In this document: one piece after another, positions 45,123 through 58,200 of the stretch | Numbering within the stretch: the first letter of the stretch is position 1 | How the letters are laid out: each line of letters opens with the position of its first letter | Source of the DNA: Perilla frutescens | Taxonomy: Eukaryota; Streptophyta; Magnoliopsida; Lamiales; Lamiaceae | DNA: 64,000 nt | NCBI GenBank assembly: GCA_026008535.1 | Contig: BRKX01000018.1 | Span: 49,283,588 to 49,347,587 of the forward strand | Reading direction: 5' to 3' | Position numbers and translations under genes: made by a program | The notes under the pieces: model-generated | Told to the model about the DNA's origin: nothing | Database searches by the model: none | Seen by the model: the letters and a program-made list of their open reading frames with translations, nothing else

Positions 45123-47288
45123 TCTGGCAGCCGTCAGTAAAACGGCTATAACTCTCTCCAGAAGTAAGCTTTACCCGTGATTCTTGTTGCGTTGGATTCC
45201 TAACTCAAATATCTACCATACCAAAAGTCGAACCGGTAGAAACCCTATTAGAGTCGGCTTCTAGGTGATTATCAAGTTGATTTCCAAAACCGTCACCTCT
45301 TGTGTAGCGATCGGGGTGAACGTCGGGTTTTTCATTGAGTCTAGCATTTTTAAACACTAGAGTCCATTATGAATCAATCCATATGATCATATATGCCTAA
45401 TCCGTCCACTTTTGAAAAAATCAAATTTTTGAGCCCGCCCAAAGGGGTACCCCTTTGGCCGGTGGCTAGATTTGGCCCCGTTTTCTGGCAGCCGTCAGTA
45501 AAACGGCTATAACTCTCTCCAGAAGTAAGCTTTACCCGTGATTCTTGTTGCGTTGGATTCCTAACTCAAATATCTACCCTACCAAAAGTCGAACCAGTAG
45601 AAACCCTATTAGAGTCGGCTTCTAGGTGATTATCAAGTTGATTTCCAAAACCGTCACCTCTTGTGTAGCGATCGGGGTGAACGTCGGGTTTTTCATTGAG
45701 TCAAGCATTTTTGAACACTAGAGTCCATTATGAATCAATCCATATGATCATATATGCCTAATCCGTCCACTTTTGAAAAAATCAAATTTTTGAGCCCGCC
45801 CAAAGGGGTACCCCTTTGGCCGGTGGCCAGATTTAGCCCAGTTTTCTGGCAGCCGTCAGTAAAACGGCTATAACTCTCGCCAGAAGTAAGCTTTACCCGT
45901 GATTCTTGTTGCGTTGGATTCCTAACTCAAATATCTACCCTACCAAAAGTCGAACCGGTGGAAACCCTATTAGATTCGGCCTCTAGGTGATTATCAAGTT
46001 GATTTCCAAAACCGTCACCTCTGGTGTAGCGATCGGGGTGAACGTCGGGTTTTTCATTGAGTCTAGCATTTTTGAACACTAGAGTCCATTATGAATCAAT
46101 CCATATGATCATATATGCCTAATCCGTCCACTTTTGAAAAAATCAAATTTTTGAGCCCGCCCAAAGGGGTACCCCTTTGGCCGGTGGCTAGATTTGGCCC
46201 CGTTTTCTGGCAGCCGTCAGTAAAACGGCTATAACTCTCTCCAGAAGTAAGCTTTACCCATGATTCTTGTTGCGTTGGATTGCTAACTCAAATATCTACC
46301 CTACCAAAAGTCGAACCGGTAGAAAAACTATTAGAGTCGGCCTCTAGGTGATTATCAATTTGATTTCTAAAACCGTCACCTCTTGTGTAGCGATCGGGGT
46401 GAACGTCGGGTTTTACATTGAGTCTAGCATTTTTGAACACTAGAGTCCATTATGAATCAATCCACATGATCATATATTCCTAATCCATCCACTTTTGAAA
46501 AAATCAAATTTTTGAGCCCGCCCAAAGGGGTACCCCTTTGGCCGGTGGCTAGATTTGGCCCCGTTTTCTGGCAGCCGTCAGTAAAACGGCTATAACTCTC
46601 TCCAGAAGTAAGCTTTACCCATGATTCTTGTTGCGTTGGATTGCTAACTCAAATATCTACCCTACCAAAAGTCGAACCGGTAGAAAAACTATTAGAGTCG
46701 GCCTCTAGGTGATTATCAATTTGATTTCTAAAACCGTCACCTCTTGTGTAGCGATCGGGGTGAACGTCGGGTTTTTCATTGAGTCTAGCATTTTTAAACA
46801 CTAGAGTCCATTATGAATCAATCCATATGATCATATATGCCTAATCCGTCCACTTTTGAAAAAATCAAATTTTTGAGCCCGCCCAAAGGGGTACCCCTTT
46901 GGCCGGTGGCTAGATTTGGCCCCGTTTTCTGGCAGCCGTCAGTAAAACGGCTATAACTCTCTCCAGAAGTAAGCTTTACCCGTGATTCTTGTTGCGTTGG
47001 ATTCCTAACTCAAATATCTACCCTACCAAAAGTCGAACCAGTAGAAACCCTATTAGAGTCGGCTTCTAGGTGATTATCAAGTTGATTTCCAAAACCGTCA
47101 CCTCTTGTGTAGCGATCGGGGTGAACGTCGGGTTTTTCATTGAGTCTAGCATTTTTGAACACTAGAGTCCATTATGAATCAATCCATATGATCATATATG
47201 CCTAATCCGTCCACTTTTGAAAAAATCAAATTTTTGAGCCCGCCCAAAGGGGTACCCCTTTGGCCGGTGGCTAGATTTGGCCCCGTTT

Positions 47289-47651
47289 TCTGGCAGCCGT
47301 CAGTAAAACGGCTATAACTCTCTCCAGAAGTAAGCTTTACCCGTGATTCTTGTTGCGTTGGATTCCTAACTCAAATATCTACCCTACCAAAAGTCGAACC
47401 AGTAGAAACCCTATTAGAGTCGGCTTCTAGGTGATTATCAAGTTGATTTCCAAAACCGTCACCTCTTGTGTAGCGATCGGGGTGAACGTCGGGTTTTTCA
47501 TTGAGTCAAGCATTTTTGAACACTAGAGTCCATTATGAATCAATCCATATGATCATATATGCCTAATCCGTCCACTTTTGAAAAAATCAAATTTTTGAGC
47601 CCACCCAAAGGGGTACTTCTTTGGCCGGTGGCCAGATTTGGCCCCGTTTTT
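47289..47651 (+). repeat. 363-bp monomer, first of three
   Basis: The usual CGTTTTCTGGCAGCC end is replaced by CGTTTTTTATTGCAGCC, two bases longer. It also has CCCACCC and GGTACTTCTTT. The same end recurs at 49457 and 51263, once per D2 unit. Confidence 0.85.
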
Positions 47652-49094
47652 TATTGCAGCCGTCAGTAAAACGGCTCTAACTCTCTCCAGAAGTAAGCTT
47701 TACCCGTGATTCTTGTTGCGTTGGATTCCTAACTCAAATATCTACCCTACCAAAAGTCGAACCAGTAGAAACCCTATTAGAGTCGGCTTGTAGGTGATTA
47801 TCAAGTTGATTTCCAAAACCGTCACCTCTTGTGTAGCGATCGGGGTGAACGTCGGGTTTTTCATTGAGTCTAGCATTTTTGAACACTAGAGTCCATTATG
47901 AATCAATCCATATGATCATATATGCCTAATCCGTCCACTTTTGAAAAAATCAAATTTTTGAGCCCGCCCAAAGGGGTACCCCTTTGGCCGGTGGCTAGAT
48001 TTGGCCCCGTTTTCTGGCAGCCGTCTGTAAAACGGCTATAACTCTCTCCAGAAGTAAGCTTTACCCATGATTCTTGTTGCGTTGGATTGCTAACTCAAAT
48101 ATCTACCCTACCAAAAGTCGAACCGGTAGAAAAACTATTAGAGTCGGCCTCTAGGTGATTATCAATTTGATTTCTAAAACCGTCACCTCTTGTGTAGCGA
48201 TCGGGGTGAACGTCGGGTTTTACATTGAGTCTAGCATTTTTGAACACTAGAGTCCATTATGAATCAATCCACATGATCATATATTCCTAATCCATCCACT
48301 TTTGAAAAAATCAAATTTTTGAGCCCGCCCAAAGGGGTACCCCTTTGGCCGGTGGCTAGATTTGGCCCCGTTTTCTGGCAGCCGTCAGTAAAACGGCTAT
48401 AACTCTCTCCAGAAGTAAGCTTTACCCGTGATTCTTGTTGCGTTGGATTCCTAACTCAAATATCTACCCTACCAAAAGTCGAACCGGTAGAAACCCTATT
48501 AGAGTCGGCTTCTAGGTGATTATCAAGTTGATTTCCAAAACCGTCACCTCTTGTGTAGCGATCGGGGTGAACGTCGGGTTTTTCATTGAGTCCAGCATTT
48601 TTGAATACTAGAGTCCATTATGAATCAATCCATATGATCATATATGCCTAATCCGTCCACTTTTGGAAAAATCAAATTTTTGAGCCCGCCCAAAGGGGTA
48701 CCCTTTGGCCGGTGGCCAGATTTGGCCCCGTTTTCTGGCAGCCGTCAGTAAAACGGCTATAACTCTCTCCAGAAGTAAGCATTACCCGTGATTCTTGTTG
48801 CGTTGGATTCCTAACTCAAATATCTACCATACCAAAAGTCGAACCGGTAGAAACCCTATTAGAGTCGGCTTCTAGGTGATTATCAAGTTGATTTCCAAAA
48901 CCGTCACCTCTTGTGTAGCGATCGGGGTGAACGTCGGGTTTTTCATTGAGTCTAGCATTTTTGAACACTAGAGTCCATTATGAATCAATCCATATGATCA
49001 TATATGCCTAATCCGTCCACTTTTGAAAAAATCAAATTTTTGAGCCCGCCCAAAGGGGTACCCCTTTGGCCGGTGGCCAGATTTGGCCCCGTTT

Positions 49095-49457
49095 TCTGGC
49101 AGCCGTCAGTAAAACGGCTATAACTCTCGCCAGAAGTAAGCTTTACCCGTGATTCTTGTTGCGTTGGATTCCTAACTCAAATATCTACCCTACCAAAAGT
49201 CGAACCGGTAGAAACCTTATTTGAGTCGACCTCGAGGTGATTATCAAGTTGATTTCCAAAACCGTCACCTCTTGTGTAGCGATCGGGGTGAACGTCGGGT
49301 TTTTCATTGAGTCAAGCATTTTTGAACACTAGAGTCCATTATGAATCAATCCATATGATCATATATGCCTAATCCGTCCACTTTTGAAAAAATCAAATTT
49401 TTGAGCCCACCCAAAGGGGTACTTCTTTGGCCGGTGGCCAGATTTGGCCCCGTTTTT
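49095..49457 (+). repeat. 363-bp monomer, second copy
   Basis: It ends in CGTTTTTTATTGCAGCC like 47289 and carries TTGAGTCGACCTCGAGG, an allele shared only with 50901. Confidence 0.85.
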
Positions 49458-50900
49458 TATTGCAGCCGTCAGTAAAACGGCTCTAACTCTCTCCAGAAGT
49501 AAGCTTTACCCGTGATTCTTGTTGCGTTGGATTCCTAACTCAAATATCTACCCTACCAAAAGTCGAACCAGTAGAAACCCTATTAGAGTCGGCTTGTAGG
49601 TGATTATCAAGTTGATTTCCAAAACCGTCACCTCTTGTGTAGCGATCGGGGTGAACGTCGGGTTTTTCATTGAGTCTAGCATTTTTGAACACTAGAGTCC
49701 ATTATGAATCAATCCATATGATCATATATGCCTAATCCGTCCACTTTTGAAAAAATCAAATTTTTGAGCCCGCCCAAAGGGGTACCCCTTTGGCCGGTGG
49801 CTAGATTTGGCCCCGTTTTCTGGCAGCCGTCAGTAAAACGGCTATAACTCTCTCCAGAAGTAAGCTTTACCCATGATTCTTGTTGCGTTGGATTGCTAAC
49901 TCAAATATCTACCCTACCAAAAGTCGAACCGGTAGAAAAACTATTAGAGTCGGCCTCTAGGTGATTATCAATTTGATTTCTAAAACCGTCACCTCTTGTG
50001 TAGCGATCGGGGTGAACGTCGGGTTTTACATTGAGTCTAGCATTTTTGAACACTGGAGTCGATTATGAATCAATACACATGATCATATATTCCTAATCCA
50101 TCCACTTTTGAAAAAATCAAATTTTTGAGCCCGCCCAAAGGGGTACCCCTTTGGCCGGTGGCTAGATTTGGCCCCGTTTTCTGGCAGCCGTCAGTAAAAC
50201 GGCTATAACTCTCTCCAGAAGTAAGCTTTACCCGTGATTCTTGTTGCGTTGGATTCCTAACTCAAATATCTACCCTACCAAAAGTCGAACCGGTAGAAAC
50301 CCTATTAGAGTCGGCTTCTAGGTGATTATCAAGTTGATTTCCAAAACCGTCACCTCTTGTGTAGCGATCGGGGTGAACGTCGGGTTTTTCATTGAGTCCA
50401 GCATTTTTGAATACTAGAGTCCATTATGAATCAATCCATATGATCATATATGCCTAATCCGTCCACTTTTGGAAAAATCAAATTTTTGAGCCCGCCCAAA
50501 GGGGTACCCTTTGGCCGGTGGCCAGATTTGGCCCCGTTTTCTGGCAGCCGTCAGTAAAACGGCTATAACTCTCTCCAGAAGTAAGCATTACCCGTGATTC
50601 TTGTTGCGTTGGATTCCTAACTCAAATATCTACCATACCAAAAGTCGAACCGGTAGAAACCCTATTAGAGTCGGCTTCTAGGTGATTATCAAGTTGATTT
50701 CCAAAACCGTCACCTCTTGTGTAGCGATCGGGGTGAACGTCGGGTTTTTCATTGAGTCTAGCATTTTTGAACACTAGAGTCCATTATGAATCAATCCATA
50801 TGATCATATATGCCTAATCCGTCCACTTTTGAAAAAATCAAATTTTTGAGCCCGCCCAAAGGGGTACCCCTTTGGCCGGTGGCCAGATTTGGCCCCGTTT

Positions 50901-51263
50901 TCTGGCAGCCGTCAGTAAAACGGCTATAACTCTCGCCAGAAGTAAGCTTTACCCGTGATTCTTGTTGCGTTGGATTCCTAACTCAAATATCTACCCTACC
51001 AAAAGTCGAACCGGTAGAAACCCTATTTGAGTCGACCTCGAGGTGATTATCAAGTTGATTTCCAAAACCGTCACCTCTTGTGTAGCGATCGGGGTGAACG
51101 TCGGGTTTTTCATTGAGTCAAGCATTTTTGAACACTAGAGTCCATTATGAATCAATCCATATGATCATATATGCCTAATCCGTCCACTTTTGAAAAAATC
51201 AAATTTTTGAGCCCACCCAAAGGGGTACTTCTTTGGCCGGTGGCCAGATTTGGCCCCGTTTTT
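50901..51263 (+). repeat. 363-bp monomer, third copy
   Basis: Sister of 49095 at a distance of 1806 bp, with the same GTCGACCTCGAGG, GTCAAGC, CCCACCC and extended T-run end. Confidence 0.85.
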
Positions 51264-52707
51264 TATTGCAGCCGTCAGTAAAACGGCTCTAACTCTCTCC
51301 AGAAGTAAGCTTTACCCGTGATTCTTGTTGCGTTGGATTCCTAACTCAAATATCTACCCTACCAAAAGTCGAACCAGTAGAAACCCTATTAGAGTCGGCT
51401 TGTAGGTGATTATCAAGTTGATTTCCAAAACCGTCACCTCTTGTGTAGCGATCGGGGTGAACGTCGGGTTTTTCATTGAGTCTAGCATTTTTGAACACTA
51501 GAGTCCATTATGAATCAATCCATATGATCATATATGCCTAATCCGTCCACTTTTGAAAAAATCAAATTTTTGAGCCCGCCCAAAGGGGTACCCCTTTGGC
51601 CGGTGGCCAGATTTGGCCCAGTTTTCTGGCAGCCGTCAGTAAAACGGCTATAACTCTCGCCAGAAGTAAGCTTTACCCTTGATTCTTGTTGCGTTGGATT
51701 CCTAACTCAAATATCTACCCTACCAAAAGTCGAACCGGTGGAAACCCTATTAGATTCGGCCTCTAGGTGATTATCAAGTTGATTTCCAAAACCGTCACCT
51801 CTGGTGTAGATATCGGGGTGAACGTCGGGTTTTTCATTGAGTCAAGCATTTTTGAACACTAGAGTCCATTATGAATTAATCCATATGATCATATATGCCT
51901 AATCCGTCCACTTTTGAAAAAATCAAATTTTTGAGCCCGCCCAAAGGGGTACCCCTTTGGCTGGTGGCTAGATTTGGCCCCGTTTTCTGGCAGCCGTCAG
52001 TAAAACGGCTGTAACTCTCTCCAGAAGTAAGCTTTACCCATGATTCTTGTTGCGTTGGATTGCTAACTCAAATATCTACCCTACCAAAAGTTGAACCGGT
52101 AGAAAAACTATTAGAGTCGGCCTCTAGGTGATTATGAATTTGATTTCTAAAAGCGTCACCTCTTGTGTAGCGATCGGGGTGAACGTCGGGTTTTTCATTG
52201 AGTCTAGCATTTTTGAACACTAGAGTCCATTATGAATCAATCCATATGATCATATATTCCTAATCCATCCACTTTTGAAAAAATCAAATTTTTGAGCCCG
52301 CCCAAAGGGGTACCCCTTTGGCCGGTGGCTAGATTTGGCCCCGTTTTCTGGCAGCCGTCAGTAAAACGGCTATAACTCTCTCCAGAAGTAAGCTTTACCC
52401 GTGATTCTTGTTGCGTTGGATTCCTAACTCAAATATCTACCCTACCAAAAGTCGAACCGGTAGAAACCCTATTAGAGTCGGCTTCTAGGTGATTATCAAG
52501 TTGATTTCCAAAACCGTCACCTCTTGTGTAGCGATCGGAGTGAACGTCGGGATTTTCATTGAGTCCAGCATTTTTGAACACTAGAGTCCATTATGAATCA
52601 ATCCATATGATCATATATGCCTAATCCGTCCACTTTTTAAAAAATCAAATTTTTGAGCCCGCCCAAAGGGGTACCCCTTTGGCCGGTGGCCAGATTTGGC
52701 CCCGTTT
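51264..52707 (+). repeat. Domain D3, exit from the pentamer
   Basis: Starts 51264 (GGCTCTAAC type, but ending in ATTTGGCCCAG), 51625 (CTCTGGTG, GTAGATATCGG), 51986 (ACCCATG type with GATTATGAATTT) and 52347 (GGCTTCT, CGGAGTGAACG, GGGATTTTC, TTTTTAAAAAATC). The last ends in CTTGCAGCC and is the source of part of the hybrid at 54512. Confidence 0.8.
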
Positions 52708-55233
52708 TCTTGCAGCCGTCAGTAAAACGGCTATAACTCTCTTCAGAAGTAAGCTTTACCCGTGATTCTTGTTGCGTTGGATTCCTAACTGAATTATCTA
52801 CCCTACCAAAAGTCGAACCGGTAGAAACACTATTAGAGTCGGCCTCTAGGTGATTATCAAGTTGATTTCCATAACCGTCACCTCTTGTGTAGCGATCGGG
52901 GTGAACGTCGGGTTTTTCATTGAGTCTAGCATTTTTGAACAGTAGAGTCCATTATAAATCAATCCATATGATCATATATGCCTAATCCGTCCACTTTTGA
53001 AAAAATCAAATTTTTGAGCCCGCCCAAAGGGGTACCCCTTTGGCCGGTGGCCAGATTTGGCCCCGTTTTCTGGCAGCCGTCAGTAAAACGGTTATAACTC
53101 TCCCCAGAAGTAAGCTTTATCCGTAATTCTTGTTGCGTTGGATTCCTAACTCAAATATCTACCCTACCAAAAGTCGAACCGGTAGAAACACTATTAGAGT
53201 CGGCCTCTAGGTGATTATCAAGTTGATTTCTAAAACCGTCACCTCTTGTGTAGCGATCAGGGTGAACGTCGGGTTTTTCATTGAGTCTAGCATTTTTGAA
53301 CAGTAGAGTCCATTATAAATCAATCCATATGATCATATATGCCTAATCCGTCCACTTTTGAAAAAATCAAATTTTTGAGCCCGTCCAAAGGGGTACCCCT
53401 TTGGCCGGTGGCCAGATTTGGCCCCGTTTTCTGGCAGCCGTCAGTAAAACGGCTATAACTCTCCCCAGAAGTAAGCTTTACCCGTGATTCTTGTTGCGCT
53501 GGATTCCTAACTCAAATATCTACCCTACCAAAAGTCGAACCGGTAGAAACACTATTAGAGTCGGCCTCTAGGTGATTATCAAGTTGATTTCTAAAACCGT
53601 CACCTCTTGTGTAGCGATCAGGGTGAACGTCGGGTTTTTCATTGAGTCTAGCATTTTTGAACAGTAGAGTCCATTATGAATCAATCCATATGATCATATA
53701 TGCCTAATCCGTCCACTTTTGAAAAAATCAAATTTTTGAGCCCGCCCAAAGGGGTACCCCTTTGGCCGGTGGCCAGATTTGGCCCCGTTTTCTGGCAGCC
53801 GTCAGTAAAACGGTTATAACTCTCCCCAGAAGTAAGCTTTACCCGTAATTCTTGTTGCGTTGGATTCCTAACTCAAATATCTACCCTACCAAAAGTCGAA
53901 CCGGTAGAAACACTATTAGAGTCGGCCTCTAGGTGATTATCAAGTTGATTTCTAAAACCGTCACCTCTTGTGTAGCGATCGTGGTGAACGTCGGGTTTTT
54001 CATCGAGTCTAGCATTTTTGAACACTAGAGTCCATTATGAATCAATCCATATGATCATATATGCCTAATCCGTCCACTTTTGAAAAAATCAAATTTTTGA
54101 GCCCGTCCAAAGGGGTACCCCTTTGGCCGGTGGCCAGATTTGGCCCCGTTTTCTGGCAGCCGTCAGTAAAACGGCTATAACTCTCCCCAGAAGTAAGCTT
54201 TACCCGTGATTCTTGTTGCGCTGGATTCCTAACTCAAATATCTACCCTACCAAAAGTCGAACCGGTAGAAACACTATTAGAGTCGGCCTCTAGGTGATTA
54301 TCAAGTTGATTTCTAAAACCGTCACCTCTTGTGTAGCGATCAGGGTGAACGTCGGGTTTTTCATTGAGTCTAGCATTTTTGAACACTAGAGTCCATTATG
54401 AATCAATCCATATGATCATATATGCCTAATCCGTCCACTTTTGAAAAAATCAAATTTTTGAGCCCGCCCAAAGGGGTACCCCTTTGGCCGGTGCCAGATT
54501 TGGCCCCGTTTTCTGGCAGCCGTCAGTAAAACGGCTATAACTCTCCACAGAAGTAAGCTTTACCCGTGATTCTTGTTGCGTTGGATTCCTAACTCAAATA
54601 TCTACCCGACACAAAGTCGAACCGGTAGAAACCCTATTAGAGTCGGCTTCTAGGTGATTATCAAGTTGATTTCCAAAACCGTCACCTCTTGTGTAGCGAT
54701 CGGAGTGAACGTCGGGATTTTCATTGAGTCCAGCATTTTTGAACACTAGAGTCCATTATGAATCAATCCATATGATCATATATGCCTAATCCGTCCACTT
54801 TTTAAAAAATCAAATTTTTGAGCCCGCCCAAAGGGGTACCCCTTTGGCCGGTGGCCAGATTTGGCCCCGTTTTCTTGCAGCCGTCAGTAAAACGGCTATA
54901 ACTCTCTTCAGAAGTAAGCTTTACCCGTGATTCTTGTTGCGTTGGATTCCTAACTGAATTATCTACCCTACCAAAAGTCGAACCGGTAGAAACACTATTA
55001 GAGTCGGCCTCTAGGTGATTATCAAGTTGATTTCCATAACCGTCACCTCTTGTGTAGCGATCGGGGTGAACGTCGGGTTTTTCATTGAGTCTAGCATTTT
55101 TGAACAGTAGAGTCCATTATAAATCAATCCATATGATCATATATGCCTAATCCGTCCACTTTTGAAAAAATCAAATTTTTGAGCCCGCCCAAAGGGGTAC
55201 CCCTTTGGCCGGTGGCCAGATTTGGCCCCGTTT
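52708..55233 (+). repeat. Domain E1, 2165-bp hexamer and restart
   Basis: Starts 52708, 53069, 53430, 53791, 54152, 54512 and 54873. 52708 and 54873 are sister copies (CTCTTCAG, AACTGAATTATC, TTTCCATAACC, AACAGTAG, TTATAAATC), 2165 bp apart. 53069 and 53791 have GGTTATAACTCTCCCC and CGTAATT; 53430 and 54152 have GCGCTGG and GATCAGGG. This is the first appearance of the three monomer types that form the trimers to the right. Confidence 0.85.
54512..54872 (+). repeat. Hybrid monomer marking the hexamer breakpoint
   Basis: The left part has CTCCACAG and CCCGACACAAAG (type a of the trimers). The right part has GGCTTCT, CGGAGTG, GGGATTTTC, GTCCAGC and TTTTTAAAAAATC, identical to the monomer at 52347. 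The switch falls between about 54616 and 54648. It is the junction produced when 52347-54511 was duplicated. Confidence 0.83.
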
Positions 55234-58200
55234 TCTGGCAGCCGTCAGTAAAACGGTTATAACTCTCCCCAGAAGTAAGCTTTACCCGTAATTCTTGTTG
55301 CGTTGGATTCCTAACTCAAATATCTACCCTACCAAAAGTCGAACCGGTAGAAACACTATTAGAGTCGGCCTCTAGGTGATTATCAAGTTGATTTCTAAAA
55401 CCGTCACCTCTTGTGTAGCGATCGTGGTGAACGTCGGGTTTTTCATCGAGTCTAGCTTTTTTGAACACTAGAGTCCATTATGAATCAATCCATATGATCA
55501 TATATGCCTAATCCGTCCACTTTTGAAAAAATCAAATTTTTGAGCCCGTCCAAAGGGGTACCCCTTTGGCCGGTGGCCAGATTTGGCCCCGTTTTCTGGC
55601 AGCCGTCAGTAAAACGGCTATAACTCTCCCCAGAAGTAAGCTTTACCCGTGATTCTTGTTGCGCTGGATTCCTAACTCAAATATCTACCCTACCAAAAGT
55701 CGAACCGGTAGAAACACTATTAGAGTCGGCCTCTAGGTGATTATCAAGTTGATTTCTAAAACCGTCACCTCTTGTGTAGCGATCAGGGTGAACGTCGGGT
55801 TTTTCATTGAGTCTAGCATTTTTGAACACTAGAGTCCATTATGAATCAATCCATATGATCATATATGCCTAATCCGTCCACTTTTGAAAAAATCAAATTT
55901 TTGAGCCCGCCCAAAGGGGTACCCCTTTGGCCGGTGCCAGATTTGGCCCCGTTTTCTGGCAGCCGTCAGTAAAACGGCTATAACTCTCCACAGAAGTAAG
56001 CTTTACCCGTGATTCTTGTTGCGTTGGATTCCTAACTCAAATATCTACCCGACACAAAGTCGAACCGGTAGAAACCCTATTTGAGTCGGCCTCTAGGTGA
56101 TTATCAAGTTGATTTCCAAAACCGTCACCTCTTGTGTAGCGATCGGGGTGAACATCGGGTTTTTCATTGAGTCAAGCATTTTTGAACACTAGAGTCCATT
56201 ACGAATCAATCCATATGATCATATATGCCTAATCCGTCCACTTTTGAAAAAATCAAATTTTTGAGCCCGCCCAAAGGGGTACTTCTTTGGCCGGTGGCCA
56301 GATTTGGCCCCGTTTTCTTGCAGCCGTCAGTAAAACGGCTATAACTCTCTCCAGAAGTAAGCTTTACCCGTGATTCTTGTTGCGTTGGATTCCTGACTGA
56401 AATATCTACCCTACCAAAAGTCGAACCGGTGGAAACCCTATTAGAGTCGGCCTCTAGGTGATTATCAAGTTGATTTCCAAAACCGTCACCTCTTGTGTAG
56501 CGATCGGGGTGAACGTCGGGTTTTTCATTGAGTCTAGCATTTTTGAACAGTAGAGTCCATTATGAATCAATCCATATGATCATATATGCCTAATCCGTCC
56601 ACTTTTGAAAAAATCAAATTTTTGAGCCCGCCCAAAGGGGTACCCCTTTGGCCGGTGGCCAGATTTGGCCCCGTTTTCTGGCAGCCGTCAGTAAAACGGC
56701 TATAACTCTCCCCAGAAGTAAGCTTTACCCGTGATTCTTGTTGCGCTGGATTCCTAACTCAAATATCTACCCTACCAAAAGTCGAACCGGTAGAAACACT
56801 ATTAGAGTCGGCCTCTAGGTGATTATCAAGTTGATTTCTAAAACCGTCACCTCTTGTGTAGCGATCAGGGTGAACGTCGGGTTTTTCATTGAGTCTAGCA
56901 TTTTTGAACACTAGAGTCCATTATGAATCAATCCATATGATCATATATGCCTAATCCGTCCACTTTTGAAAAAATCAAATTTTTGAGCCCGCCCAAAGGG
57001 GTACCCCTTTGGCCGGTGCCAGATTTGGCCCCGTTTTCTGGCAGCCGTCAGTAAAACGGCTATAACTCTCCACAGAAGTAAGCTTTACCCGTGATTCTTG
57101 TTGCGTTGGATTCCTAACTCAAATATCTACCCGACACAAAGTCGAACCGGTAGAAACCCTATTTGAGTCGGCCTCTAGGTGATTATCAAGTTGATTTCCA
57201 AAACCGTCACCTCTTGTGTAGCGATCGGGGTGAACATCGGGTTTTTCATTGAGTCAAGCATTTTTGAACACTAGAGTCCATTACGAATCAATCCATATGA
57301 TCATATATGCCTAATCCGTCCACTTTTGAAAAAATCAAATTTTTGAGCCCGCCCAAAGGGGTACTTCTTTGGCCGGTGGCCAGATTTGGCCCCGTTTTCT
57401 TGCAGCCGTCAGTAAAACGGTTATAACTCTCCCCAGAAGTAAGCTTTACCCGTAATTCTTGTTGCGTTGGATTCCTAACTCAAATATCTACCCTACCAAA
57501 AGTCGAACCGGTAGAAACACTATTAGAGTCGGCCTCTAGGTGATTATCAAGTTGATTTCTAAAACCGTCACCTCTTGTGTAGCGATCGTGGTGAACGTCG
57601 GGTTTTTCATCGAGTCTAGCATTTTTGAACACTAGAGTCCATTATGAATCAATCCATATGATCATATATGCCTAATCCGTCCACTTTTGAAAAAATCAAA
57701 TTTTTGAGCCCGTCCAAAGGGGTACCCCTTTGGCCGGTGGCCAGATTTGGCCCCGTTTTCTGGCAGCCGTCAGTAAAACGGCTATAACTCTCCCCAGAAG
57801 TAAGCTTTACCCGTGATTCTTGTTGCGCTGGATTCCTAACTCAAATATCTACCCTACCAAAAGTCGAACCGGTAGAAACACTATTAAAGTCGGCCTCTAG
57901 GTGATTATCAAGTTGATTTCTAAAACCGTCACCTCTTGTGTAGCGATCAGGGTGAACGTCGGGTTTTTCATTGAGTCTAGCATTTTTGAACACTAGAGTC
58001 CATTATGAATCAATCCATATGATCATATATGCCTAATCCGTCCACTTTTGAAAAAATCAAATTTTTGAGCCCGCCCAAAGGGGTACCCCTTTGGCCGGTG
58101 CCAGATTTGGCCCCGTTTTCTGGCAGCCGTCAGTAAAACGGCTATAACTCTCCACAGAAGTAAGCTTTACCCGTGATTCTTGTTGCGTTGGATTCCTAAC

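Larger units (their letters stand above)
42234..47651 (+). repeat. Domain D1, mixed array with GGCTTCT and ACCCATG subtypes
   Basis: Starts 42234, 42595, 42956, 43317, 43678, 44042, 44403, 44763, 45123, 45484, 45845, 46206, 46567, 46928 and 47289. Main subtypes: ACCCATG with AGAAAAACT, CAATTTGATTT and TATTCC (42956, 44042, 46206, 46567); ACCAGTAG with GGCTTCT (43678, 45484, 46928, 47289); GGCTTCT with GTCCAGC and TTTTGGAAAAATC (44403, 44763, both 360 bp); CTCTGGTG with AGATTCGG (42595, 45845). The order is irregular but subtypes recur, as in an array between HOR states. Confidence 0.8.
47652..51263 (+). repeat. Domain D2, 1806-bp pentamer, two full copies
   Basis: Unit 1 starts 47652, 48013, 48374, 48734, 49095; unit 2 starts 49458, 49819, 50180, 50540, 50901. 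Monomer lengths 361, 361, 360, 361, 363. Markers in order: GGCTCTAAC with GGCTTGTAGG; ACCCATG with GGTTTTACATT and CACATG; GTCCAGC; AAGCATTACCC with CCATACC; GTCGACCTCGAGG with the 363-bp end. The copies differ at very few positions (for example CACTGGAGTCGATT near 50053). 51264 begins a third copy that does not continue. Confidence 0.9.
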
